Positions 12,899-19,193 of a stretch of 19,193 nucleotides of DNA are shown here, piece by piece; within the stretch, counting starts at the first letter, position 1, and each line of letters opens with the position of its first letter. The position numbers and the translations under genes are program-made. Source of the DNA: Bacteroidaceae bacterium (GTDB lineage: Bacteria > Bacteroidota > Bacteroidia > Bacteroidales > Bacteroidaceae); contig JAEDNQ010000019.1 in NCBI GenBank assembly GCA_016302435.1, positions 1 to 19,193 on the forward strand, given 5' to 3'. The notes beneath the pieces are model-generated. The model was given only the letters and a program-made list of their open reading frames with translations. It did no database searches and was not told the origin of the DNA.

Positions 12899-15883
12899 CT
12901 ACTTGATAGTGGCTTTCAGACCCTTGATGGCTTTGTCGATGAGGTCGTGGGTGCCCGAACCGTCGTTGACGTACTGCACAACCATGTCTGCATAGTTGAT
13001 GGCGTCGCGGAGCTCTGTGCTCTTGTTCGGTATGTTCTTGGCTTCTGTGAGCATGGGCAGCAGTTCGCTGAGGTCTTCTGGTTCGGCAAGGTTGCCAGGG
13101 CGCATGGTGTTGATGGCGACGTTGAGGGCGGACACAGCCTTGTTTATTTCTTCTTGAGTGACCTCTTTCTTGCCCTTGGCCATGATGTTCTCTGCCTGCT
13201 CTACCTGTTTGGTCAGGCGAGCGAAGCCATTTGGTGCCCAAGGAGAGAAGGCTGGAACCTTGACTGTAAGAGCGTTCCATGCGGCCTGAGCCTCCATGCG
13301 CTCCTTGGCGAGCGTGAGGGCTTGTTCGAGGTTGCTCTTGTCTATGCCTTTCTTGGCTTTCTTCTTGGTGCCGTTGTCGACATTGAGGCGAAGGTAGTGA
13401 GTGGAGTGGTCTGTCTGGTAGTAGTCGGGTGTGAAGGAGACGGTGCGTCCCTCCTTTGTCTCCATCTTCAGGCTCAAGAGCTTGCCGCCTGTGTGGTCGT
13501 CGCCCTGTGGCTCTACTGGTCTTATCTCGGACAGAGATGACGAGAGGTCGAAGTCGGCGTCTTTCCATTCCTTGACATCGGGTGTGGCCATGACGAGCGG
13601 ACCATACATGATGGCGCCCACCCACTTGGGCTCAAACGGTGTGCGCACCTCGTTCTTGCCTGTGGCGGCAAGATCCATCTTGTCGGGTCCCCAAGAGATG
13701 TGGGTGGTGTAAGGCATGAAGACTTCCACTTTGTCGCCGTCGCTCCATGTGCGCTGAGGAATCTCCGCATAGGAGCAGGGCTGGTACTGCTTAGCTATCG
13801 ACTTGCCGTTGAGCTTGATGTCAAAGCCCTCCGTAGCCCAGTAGGGCACACGGAGCTTGAGCGCGAAAGAGGCGTTGGTCTTGCCTTCTGCCATCTTCAC
13901 TGTGATGGCGCTGCTTTGTGCCGGCCATTCGCAGTCTTGCTCTATTGTGACGCCTTTCTCTCTCCACAGTGCTGTCGTTGGCATGTAGAGAGCCACCCAG
14001 GCGGTGTTGTCGCTAACGAAGTAGGCTGCCTCCTGATATTTCACGTGGTTCTCCACTCCTGTTCCGCCGCAGCATGTCGCCTGTGGTGTCTCATTGCCGA
14101 ATGGCTTGATGGCGTTCATGCCCACGGCATACTGGTAGGTCACAGCCCAGTGGTCAGGATGGAGCGAGCCCACTATCTGGTTGTTGAGCAGGCGCTCGTA
14201 GTAGTCCATATACTGAGCGTTGTCGGGGTCGAGGCAGTTGAGGTCCTTGGAGAGCTTTGCCAGGTTGTAGGCGCAGCACGTCTCGTTGATGTCGGGGTTG
14301 GGGTACATGTCGCGATGCCAGTCGCTCATGACGTTGGTGTTCATGGACAGCATCTGGGAGTATGGCTGGCGGAACATCTCCACGTTGCCCACGCCGCCCA
14401 TGGCATAGGCGTAACGTCCCTGCACTAAGCTCCAGAAGTTGTATGCTATATTATAATAGTATGGGTTGTCGTTTGACAGGTATGAGCGCAGCGCACCTGT
14501 TATCATTGGTATGTGCTGGTTGGCGTGTCTCGTGCGTATGTCGTCAATGTTGACTGACAGTGGGTCGAAGAGAGCGGGGGTGTCAAAACAGTTGGCTGCC
14601 TCCAAGAGCTTGGCCTTCTCGTCCTTGTCAGCCACCATCTCGCTCAGGCGTGAGAGCGACTCGCACATGCCGCCCACTTCACCGGCTATGTACATGTTCC
14701 ACATCTCGTAGCGGTTGCCGGGGCGAGCTTGCCTTTCAGCCTTTGTTCCGTCCTGCTTCACGTAGGTGCGGTAGTGCATGCGGTTCCATACCCAAAGTCC
14801 CATGTCCTTGGCTATGAGCAGAGCCTTGTCGGCTATCTCCTTGTCGTCCACGTTGTTGGCTATGTCGATAAGTCCTGCTAACTGCTTGTGGATGGTATAG
14901 TATGGTGCCCACACGCCCTCCTCGTTGTTGTAGGGGGCGTAGCGTTCGATGAGTACTGGGTGTGCCGGGGGTATGGCATTGATGTAGCCATATCCGTAGT
15001 TCTTCACATCTTTCTTATATTCGTCAAAGTCCTTCCATGAGCCTTTCATGCCTTTAAGCACTTCTTCGGGCGCATAGTCGCGAGCTTCGCGGTAGCGGTT
15101 GAGCGTGCTGTCCCAGACGAATGTCATCTCCTGCATGGAGCGCAGCTCGTCTACCATGCGGCGCATGCGGTTGCGCAGTTCTGTCTTCTCCGCCGTCTCC
15201 TTGTCCCTGTCGCAAGAGGCAAAGGCAAAAGCCAACGAGCTCATGTAGTGGCCGCTGCCGTGGCCTTTCAGCTTGCATGTGGGTGCGTCCCATCCGTCAG
15301 ACGTGGTGTAGCCCTCTGTTGGCAAGCCGTAGGTGTCGCGGTAGTTGTAGAGCTGCTGAGTGATGTCAAAACTCAGGGTGGCCTTGATGTTCATGTCGCG
15401 GTTGTTCGTCAGGCGGTTGTGGCCCTTCAGCGTCACGTCGGCTAAAGGAAGGAGGCGAGCCACGGGTACGTTGCTGGGCACGTCCCACTTCTTGTCCGTC
15501 ACCTTCACCTTGGCCGTGATGGGGTAGCCGCTGTCTGTCGTGTTGTCGCCGATGACATGGCCTGCCACGGTATATTCGCTGCCCACTGGATTGATGTCAG
15601 CGTTGGCCTCACTCTCTTCTGTAGAGCGCATGTAGTTGTTCCACTTCACCTGCCTCCATTCCTTGCTGCCGTCGCTGTATGTCACCCATACCTGCCATGG
15701 CAGGCGAGGTACTGTGCCCACAGGTGTCTCCACGACTATAGGAGCGATGCTGGTGATGGCTTTCTGCTTGTGCTTGGGGGAGAGCAGGGGTGCGTTCTCC
15801 ATCTGTAAAGCCGCTGCTTCAGTAGTGTTTGCCAAGCCTAAGAAGAAGGCGGAAGTAATAAGTAATGTTGTGTAGTGTTTCAT
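12899..15883 (-). CDS. Secreted GH127/GH146-type beta-L-arabinofuranosidase (DUF1680) with Ig-like and helical domains
   Basis: The family removes beta-L-arabinofuranosyl units from plant glycans using a zinc-bound cysteine nucleophile. The 994 residues open with a signal peptide (about 1-24, LLITSAFFLGLANTTEAAA) and a group-4 bacterial Ig-like domain (about 44-130, around PRLPWQVWVTYSDGS). The catalytic DUF1680 domain spans about 140-765: GHGSGHYMSSLAFA (207-220), EEGVWAPYYTIHKQ (321-334), GEVGGMCESL (401-410), GGVGNVEMF (496-504, with Glu502 as candidate acid/base), NETCCAYNLAKL (533-544, Glu534 and Cys536 as zinc ligands) and ATCCGGTGVENH (602-613, Cys604/605, one the expected nucleophile). 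The CCGGTGVENH context looks more like GH146 than GH127. The C-terminus (about 845-994) has two FIVAR-like three-helix repeats. The exact glycan is not predictable; no SusC/D-type partners are nearby and no clear -7 element was found upstream. Confidence 0.88.
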   Translation of the reverse strand: MKHYTTLLITSAFFLGLANTTEAAALQMENAPLLSPKHKQKAITSIAPIVVETPVGTVPRLPWQVWVTYSDGSKEWRQVKWNNYMRSTEESEANADINPVGSEYTVAGHVIGDNTTDSGYPITAKVKVTDKKWDVPSNVPVARLLPLADVTLKGHNRLTNNRDMNIKATLSFDITQQLYNYRDTYGLPTEGYTTSDGWDAPTCKLKGHGSGHYMSSLAFAFASCDRDKETAEKTELRNRMRRMVDELRSMQEMTFVWDSTLNRYREARDYAPEEVLKGMKGSWKDFDEYKKDVKNYGYGYINAIPPAHPVLIERYAPYNNEEGVWAPYYTIHKQLAGLIDIANNVDDKEIADKALLIAKDMGLWVWNRMHYRTYVKQDGTKAERQARPGNRYEMWNMYIAGEVGGMCESLSRLSEMVADKDEKAKLLEAANCFDTPALFDPLSVNIDDIRTRHANQHIPMITGALRSYLSNDNPYYYNIAYNFWSLVQGRYAYAMGGVGNVEMFRQPYSQMLSMNTNVMSDWHRDMYPNPDINETCCAYNLAKLSKDLNCLDPDNAQYMDYYERLLNNQIVGSLHPDHWAVTYQYAVGMNAIKPFGNETPQATCCGGTGVENHVKYQEAAYFVSDNTAWVALYMPTTALWREKGVTIEQDCEWPAQSSAITVKMAEGKTNASFALKLRVPYWATEGFDIKLNGKSIAKQYQPCSYAEIPQRTWSDGDKVEVFMPYTTHISWGPDKMDLAATGKNEVRTPFEPKWVGAIMYGPLVMATPDVKEWKDADFDLSSSLSEIRPVEPQGDDHTGGKLLSLKMETKEGRTVSFTPDYYQTDHSTHYLRLNVDNGTKKKAKKGIDKSNLEQALTLAKERMEAQAAWNALTVKVPAFSPWAPNGFARLTKQVEQAENIMAKGKKEVTQEEINKAVSALNVAINTMRPGNLAEPEDLSELLPMLTEAKNIPNKSTELRDAINYADMVVQYVNDGSGTHDLIDKAIKGLKATIK

Positions 15884-16008
15884 AGGTTATGCTTGAGTTC
15901 TAACAAAATTTTCCGCTAATTTAGTGCTTTTATTATAAAAACCTATAAAACTATAGTCCAAAAATGTTATTCTTGTATGTTATTTGCAGAGATTTGGACT
16001 ATTTTGTC

Positions 16009-16016
16009 TATCTTTG
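16009..16016 (+). promoter_or_regulatory. Promoter -7 element for the secreted-protein/porin pair
   Basis: TATCTTTG matches TAnnTTTG, and a TTTG at 15983-15986 lies 22 bases upstream, close to the usual -33 spacing. This is the best promoter in the window and implies a leader of about 235 bases. A second -7 match, TACATTTG at 16094-16101, has no good -33 partner and would give a leader of about 150 bases. Confidence 0.6.
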
Positions 16017-16210
16017 CACAGACTCAAAGTTCAAATAGGGATTTCCCCCTCTATTATAGGGAAAAGATTCTACCACGTCCCGAGGATAAATATTACATTT
16101 GCACAACGAAAAAGCTTGCGCTATTTCCGACCCTGCCACAGGGACTCCTGTAGACCCATCGAGGCATCGGCAGGCGCTTTGGGACACACATCCATCAATT
16201 CCAAAAAACA

Positions 16211-16254
16211 GCATAGACATATCAAAAGCATAGACATATCAAAAGCATAGACAT
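16211..16254 (+). repeat. 17-bp tandem repeat abutting the start codon
   Basis: GCATAGACATATCAAAA occurs at 16211-16227 and again at 16228-16244, followed by a partial third copy GCATAGACAT (16245-16254). The ATG of the downstream gene begins at 16256. The repeat therefore fills the ribosome-loading region, and a change in copy number would alter the leader without touching the reading frame. Confidence 0.95.
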
Positions 16255-16255
16255 C

Positions 16256-17401
16256 ATGAAGAGACTAATCATTCTATCATTACTTTTCTGGCCATTGCTC
16301 AGCATGGCACAGGATGACATGTATTTCGTCCCTTCCAAAAAGAAGGCGAAGGCAGACGTGGAGAGGGTTGACTTGGCCCCACGCGCCGAGACAGTCCGAC
16401 CTGCAGCCGTGGAGGTGTACAACGACAGCAGGCGCAGCGAGGATGAATACAACAGGCGATACGTCAACGTAGACGGCTACATGGCTGACACGCTCCAGTC
16501 TGACAGCTCCGATACTTACTCCTCTTATGAAGATGACCCTGAGGCTGACTTCCGCTACTCGCGCCGACTCGTCCGATTCCATTCCCCGCGCCTCTACGCC
16601 ATAGCCAGCCCCTACTACTGGGACCTCTGCTATTCTTACGGAGCTTGGGACTATCTATATGATCCTTTCGACCCATGGTACTGGCACTACGGCTGGGGCT
16701 ACGGATGGTCATGGGGACCATGGGACTGCTGGTATGGCGGCATCTGGGGCTACACCCACCCACACCACTGGGCATACTGGGGATGGGGACCATGCTGGCA
16801 TGCGCCTGTGCACGGTGTGGTCCACTACCGCAATACCGTCCCTCGTGAATACAACTCCTCACGCGGACACATGGCTGCCCACAACACCCTCCGCACGTCG
16901 GCTCTCGGTCGCTACGGCGTAGCCAGTGCCAGCTCCGGACGCACCTCCTCACGCGCCTCTGTCTCTGCCGGACGCTCCTCCTCTGGACGAGGACAGCGTT
17001 CAGACTCCTACACCAGCTATGTCGACCAGCGCAGCGGACGCACTAACTCTGCCGCCTCACGTGGTGCGCAACCATACGAGGGACAGCGCTCAAGCGCAGC
17101 CGCCAGAGCACAAGAGCGCAGAGCCGGACAGCCCGTACGCTCACAGTCAAACCAGAACAGCAGCAGCAGGGTGGGGCGCACACGCTCCGACAGCCAGCAG
17201 ACACCGTCCACACCACGCACTACGACACGCTCAAGCAGCACTCCTTCACGCAGTTCCTCTTATTCTAATAGCACACCCTCACGCAGCTCGTCTTCTGGCT
17301 ATAGCACTCCTTCACGCAGTTCGTCTTCTGGCTTCGGCGGAGGCGGCTCACGCGGCGGCGGTGGCGGTGGTGGCTCACGCGGAGGCGGCGGCAGGCGCTG
17401 A
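16256..17401 (+). CDS. Secreted protein of unknown function: Trp/Tyr/Gly-rich core, Ser/Arg/Gly-rich tail
   Basis: I do not recognise a functional family. The 381 residues begin with a signal peptide (MKRLIILSLLFWPLLSMA, cleavage likely before QDD at 19). A charged segment (20-105) follows, then an aromatic block (about 119-182) where Trp, Tyr and Gly make up most residues (for example WYWHYGWGYGWSWGPWDCWY, 141-160), with Cys125, Cys158, Cys180 and a THPHHW cluster. From about 200 to the end the chain is Ser/Arg/Gly-rich and basic, including three 11-residue repeats of STPSRSSS (328-360) and a GGGGSRGGGG tail. Such composition suggests a structural, adhesive or matrix-like protein, or a disordered surface or nucleic-acid-binding tail; all of this is inference. 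It precedes the FadL-type gene by 121 bases on the same strand, so the two are probably co-transcribed. The start is fixed by the signal peptide. Confidence 0.85.
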   Translation: MKRLIILSLLFWPLLSMAQDDMYFVPSKKKAKADVERVDLAPRAETVRPAAVEVYNDSRRSEDEYNRRYVNVDGYMADTLQSDSSDTYSSYEDDPEADFRYSRRLVRFHSPRLYAIASPYYWDLCYSYGAWDYLYDPFDPWYWHYGWGYGWSWGPWDCWYGGIWGYTHPHHWAYWGWGPCWHAPVHGVVHYRNTVPREYNSSRGHMAAHNTLRTSALGRYGVASASSGRTSSRASVSAGRSSSGRGQRSDSYTSYVDQRSGRTNSAASRGAQPYEGQRSSAAARAQERRAGQPVRSQSNQNSSSRVGRTRSDSQQTPSTPRTTTRSSSTPSRSSSYSNSTPSRSSSSGYSTPSRSSSSGFGGGGSRGGGGGGGSRGGGGRR

Positions 17402-17419
17402 TGACCTGATGGGTGCCAT

Positions 17420-17458
17420 GCTTCCTGTCCATGAGCTGCTCGCTTCCTGTCCATGAGC
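17420..17458 (+). repeat. 17-bp direct repeat between the secreted-protein and porin genes
   Basis: GCTTCCTGTCCATGAGC occurs at 17420-17436 and 17442-17458, separated by TGCTC. It lies just after the stop of the upstream gene. The following 64 bases are AT-rich and lead into the porin ATG; no -7 element was seen there. Confidence 0.9.
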
Positions 17459-17522
17459 GGCACACATATATTTATAATAACATTTCACTTCACGACACTA
17501 CAGAAAATAAATAGAAAAATAC

Positions 17523-19121
17523 ATGCTTACACTCAGATCATACATCCTCACAGCCATCGTCACAAGCCTTCCTGTGGCAACCTACGCACAGGACACCTAC
17601 GATGCGCAAACTTTCACAAGAAGCGGACTCAACGGTACAGCCCGATTCGTCTCCATGGGAGGCGCACTCGGTGCCCTCGGAGCTGATGTCAGCGTCATGA
17701 GCACTAACCCTGCTGGTACTGCACTCTACCGACGCTCTGACGTGGCAGCCACTGCCAGCCTGCTCTTCACTGACGACAAGGCCATGGATCAGTCCTCTAC
17801 ACGAGTGTCCTTCGACCAGATAGGCACTGTCATTGCCTTCGACGTAGACGCGCCTTCCAGCACTGGAGTGCAGTTTGTCAACTTCGGAGTCAACCTCAAC
17901 AAGAAGAACAATTTCTTCTTCAACCAGGCCACAGACATACAGCACCTCAACAACACGTTCAGCCAGACTTTCCAGATAGGAAACCTCTGTGCCGATGCCT
18001 TCACTAACGACTACTACGGCAGCATGGCTGACATGTGTGCAGGCATATACAAAGGCAACAACCGTCGGGGTGGACTTCTCTATGAGTCCTACTACCATGT
18101 TGCCGACGACGGCACAGAGACTCTCCTCGGCAACACTCTCTTCCGTCCCTCGGCTGGTTCGAGCGACATATACCTGGACCCCGCAGACAACGATAAGGTC
18201 AACATGATAGTCTACGAGGGAGTGCCAGCGCAGTCGGCATACTATGAGAAAGCTGAGAGAGGATATAACAACCAGATGGACATCAACCTCTCCTTCAACA
18301 TCAGCGACCGCGTCTTCCTCGGCACCTCTGTCGGAGTCTACACTGCAGACTACACTCGCGAGTCCTTCTATCAGGAGGTAGGTATCGACCGCACCGTCTA
18401 CGACCTGACCAACTGGTACAAGACTACGGCCGAAGGCTTCGATGTCAAGTTAGGCCTCATATTCCGCCCCTTCATTGACAGTCCCTTCCGCATGGGTGTC
18501 AGCGTTCACACGCCCACATGGTACCGCATGATTGACAGCAATGGCTCTCAGCTCTTCATCAACGATGAGTTCCACGCCCAGTGCTTCAACGACGAGTACG
18601 AATACGATTTCCGCACTCCTTGGAAGTTCGGTGTCAGTCTCGGACACACCGTGGGCTCTTCCTTCGCCATCGGAGCTGAATATGAGTACAGCGACCTCTC
18701 CGCAGCCCACTACAGCGAGGTGGAAGGTGTCAACAGCAGCTATTTCCGCAATGTCAACAAGAAGACTGAGCAGACGCTCAAGGCGCAGCACACACTCAAG
18801 GTCGGCATGGAGTTCAAGCCCATCGACTCCTACTCCATCCGCTTCGGCTACAACTATGTCTCTTCGCCCATACGCGATGATGCTTTCCGCACTATCGGCT
18901 ATGACTCTCCCTTCACTGAGACCGACTTCACCAACTGGGGCGACACTCACCGTTTCTGCTTCGGAGCTGGCTACAGCTTCAGAGGTGGCTACATCGACCT
19001 CGCCTACCAGTATCAGACTCAGAAGGGCAAGTTCTATGCTTTCGACGATGTTGACCTCAAAGCCACTGACATCAAAAACAACCGCTCTCAGGTGATAGCC
19101 ACTTTGGGATTCCGTTTCTAA
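17523..19121 (+). CDS. OmpP1/FadL/TodX-family outer-membrane transport protein
   Basis: Family members are 14-strand outer-membrane beta-barrels that let hydrophobic compounds such as fatty acids pass by lateral diffusion; Bacteroidetes members are often labelled hemin receptor or long-chain fatty acid transporter without proof of substrate. The 532 residues begin with a signal peptide (MLTLRSYILTAIVTSLPVATYA, cleavage likely before QDT at 23). A conserved N-terminal hatch region follows (SGLNGTARFVSMGGALGALG, 33-52, then STNPAGTALYR), with the family's NPAG motif. The rest alternates short aromatic-rich strands with polar loops and ends in the barrel-closing ATLGFRF. The chain is longer than the roughly 420-residue E. 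coli FadL. It follows the unknown secreted protein and probably shares its promoter. No promoter or terminator was found close to it. Confidence 0.9.
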   Translation: MLTLRSYILTAIVTSLPVATYAQDTYDAQTFTRSGLNGTARFVSMGGALGALGADVSVMSTNPAGTALYRRSDVAATASLLFTDDKAMDQSSTRVSFDQIGTVIAFDVDAPSSTGVQFVNFGVNLNKKNNFFFNQATDIQHLNNTFSQTFQIGNLCADAFTNDYYGSMADMCAGIYKGNNRRGGLLYESYYHVADDGTETLLGNTLFRPSAGSSDIYLDPADNDKVNMIVYEGVPAQSAYYEKAERGYNNQMDINLSFNISDRVFLGTSVGVYTADYTRESFYQEVGIDRTVYDLTNWYKTTAEGFDVKLGLIFRPFIDSPFRMGVSVHTPTWYRMIDSNGSQLFINDEFHAQCFNDEYEYDFRTPWKFGVSLGHTVGSSFAIGAEYEYSDLSAAHYSEVEGVNSSYFRNVNKKTEQTLKAQHTLKVGMEFKPIDSYSIRFGYNYVSSPIRDDAFRTIGYDSPFTETDFTNWGDTHRFCFGAGYSFRGGYIDLAYQYQTQKGKFYAFDDVDLKATDIKNNRSQVIATLGFRF

Positions 19122-19124
19122 TGA

Positions 19125-19193
19125 GGTCTGTATGATTGTATCAATCCCACGGACAATGTCAAGGAACTGCGTGAAGGCATCAAGAACTACATT
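19125..19193 (+). pseudogene. Possible IS3-type transposase C-terminal fragment, running off the window
   Basis: In the same frame as the porin, after its TAA and a TGA, the bases encode GLYDCINPTDNVKELREGIKNYI to the window edge with no start codon. NPTDNVKELREGIKNYI resembles the stretch just before the FYNxERPHQSL region at the end of IS3-group integrase-core transposases. If so, this is a 5'-truncated remnant starting near 19128. The evidence is only about 20 residues of remembered family pattern, so it could be coincidental. Confidence 0.35.

Larger units (their letters stand above)
15884..16255. other. Divergent spacer and long leader between glycosidase and secreted-protein genes
   Basis: The 372 bases contain an AT-rich part next to the glycosidase (15884-15985), two plus-strand promoter candidates, and a leader of about 150-235 bases before the ATG at 16256. 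The leader has small hairpins: TTTCCC (16042-16047) with GGGAAA (near 16059-16064), and CCCTG (16131-16135) with CAGGG (16139-16143). It ends in the 17-bp tandem repeat at 16211. An 88-codon open frame (15984-16250) crosses it, but it begins upstream of the best promoter and has no protein-like composition. Confidence 0.6.

Noticed and set aside
15984..16250. 88-codon plus-strand frame upstream of the secreted-protein gene
   Set aside because: It starts before the predicted transcription start and its translation looks random; it ends by chance near the next ATG.

Overview
The window reads as chromosomal DNA of a Bacteroidales bacterium, most like Prevotella and its relatives. Three things point there: intergenic regions carry the Bacteroidetes -7 element TAnnTTTG, start codons mostly follow A-rich leaders without a Shine-Dalgarno sequence, and the gene set fits the phylum (TamB-type giant protein, OmpP1/FadL-type porin, secreted DUF1680 glycosidase with Ig-like and helical appendages). 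The taxonomic call is an inference from protein character and promoter type; no database search was possible.

Layout. Positions 1-4963 hold a minus-strand group read lon -> tgt -> LptF/LptG-family permease: an ATP-dependent protease, a tRNA-guanine transglycosylase and a lipopolysaccharide-export permease. A 441-base divergent spacer with clear -7 elements on both strands separates lon from asnA (ammonia-dependent asparagine synthetase, 5405-6442, plus strand). asnA ends at a perfect 13-bp hairpin terminator in a convergent spacer rich in further hairpins. Positions 6685-12597 are a second minus-strand group read TPR membrane protein -> ribH (lumazine synthase) -> tamB-like gene, with a strong intrinsic terminator between the TPR gene and ribH. 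A 301-base spacer with a 20-bp tandem repeat and a 13-bp hairpin precedes a secreted GH127/GH146-type beta-L-arabinofuranosidase (12899-15883, minus). From 16256 two plus-strand genes follow: a secreted protein with a Trp/Tyr/Gly-rich middle and Ser/Arg/Gly low-complexity tail, and an OmpP1/FadL-family outer-membrane protein. The last 69 bases look like the C-terminal part of an IS3-type transposase lacking a start.

How it fits together. Much of the window serves the cell envelope: the LPS-export permease, TamB (outer-membrane assembly or lipid transport), the TPR membrane protein, the FadL-type porin and the unknown secreted protein. lon, tgt, asnA and ribH are housekeeping genes. The arabinofuranosidase is a plant-glycan accessory function with no SusC/SusD partners in view. 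No defence system, prophage, CRISPR array, tRNA or rRNA was seen. The less ordinary signals are a Tgt lacking the three cysteine zinc ligands, the Trp/Tyr/Gly-rich secreted protein whose start codon abuts a 17-bp tandem repeat, a run of short direct repeats in nearly every spacer, a terminator/attenuator in front of ribH, and a GC-rich structured island between lon and asnA.
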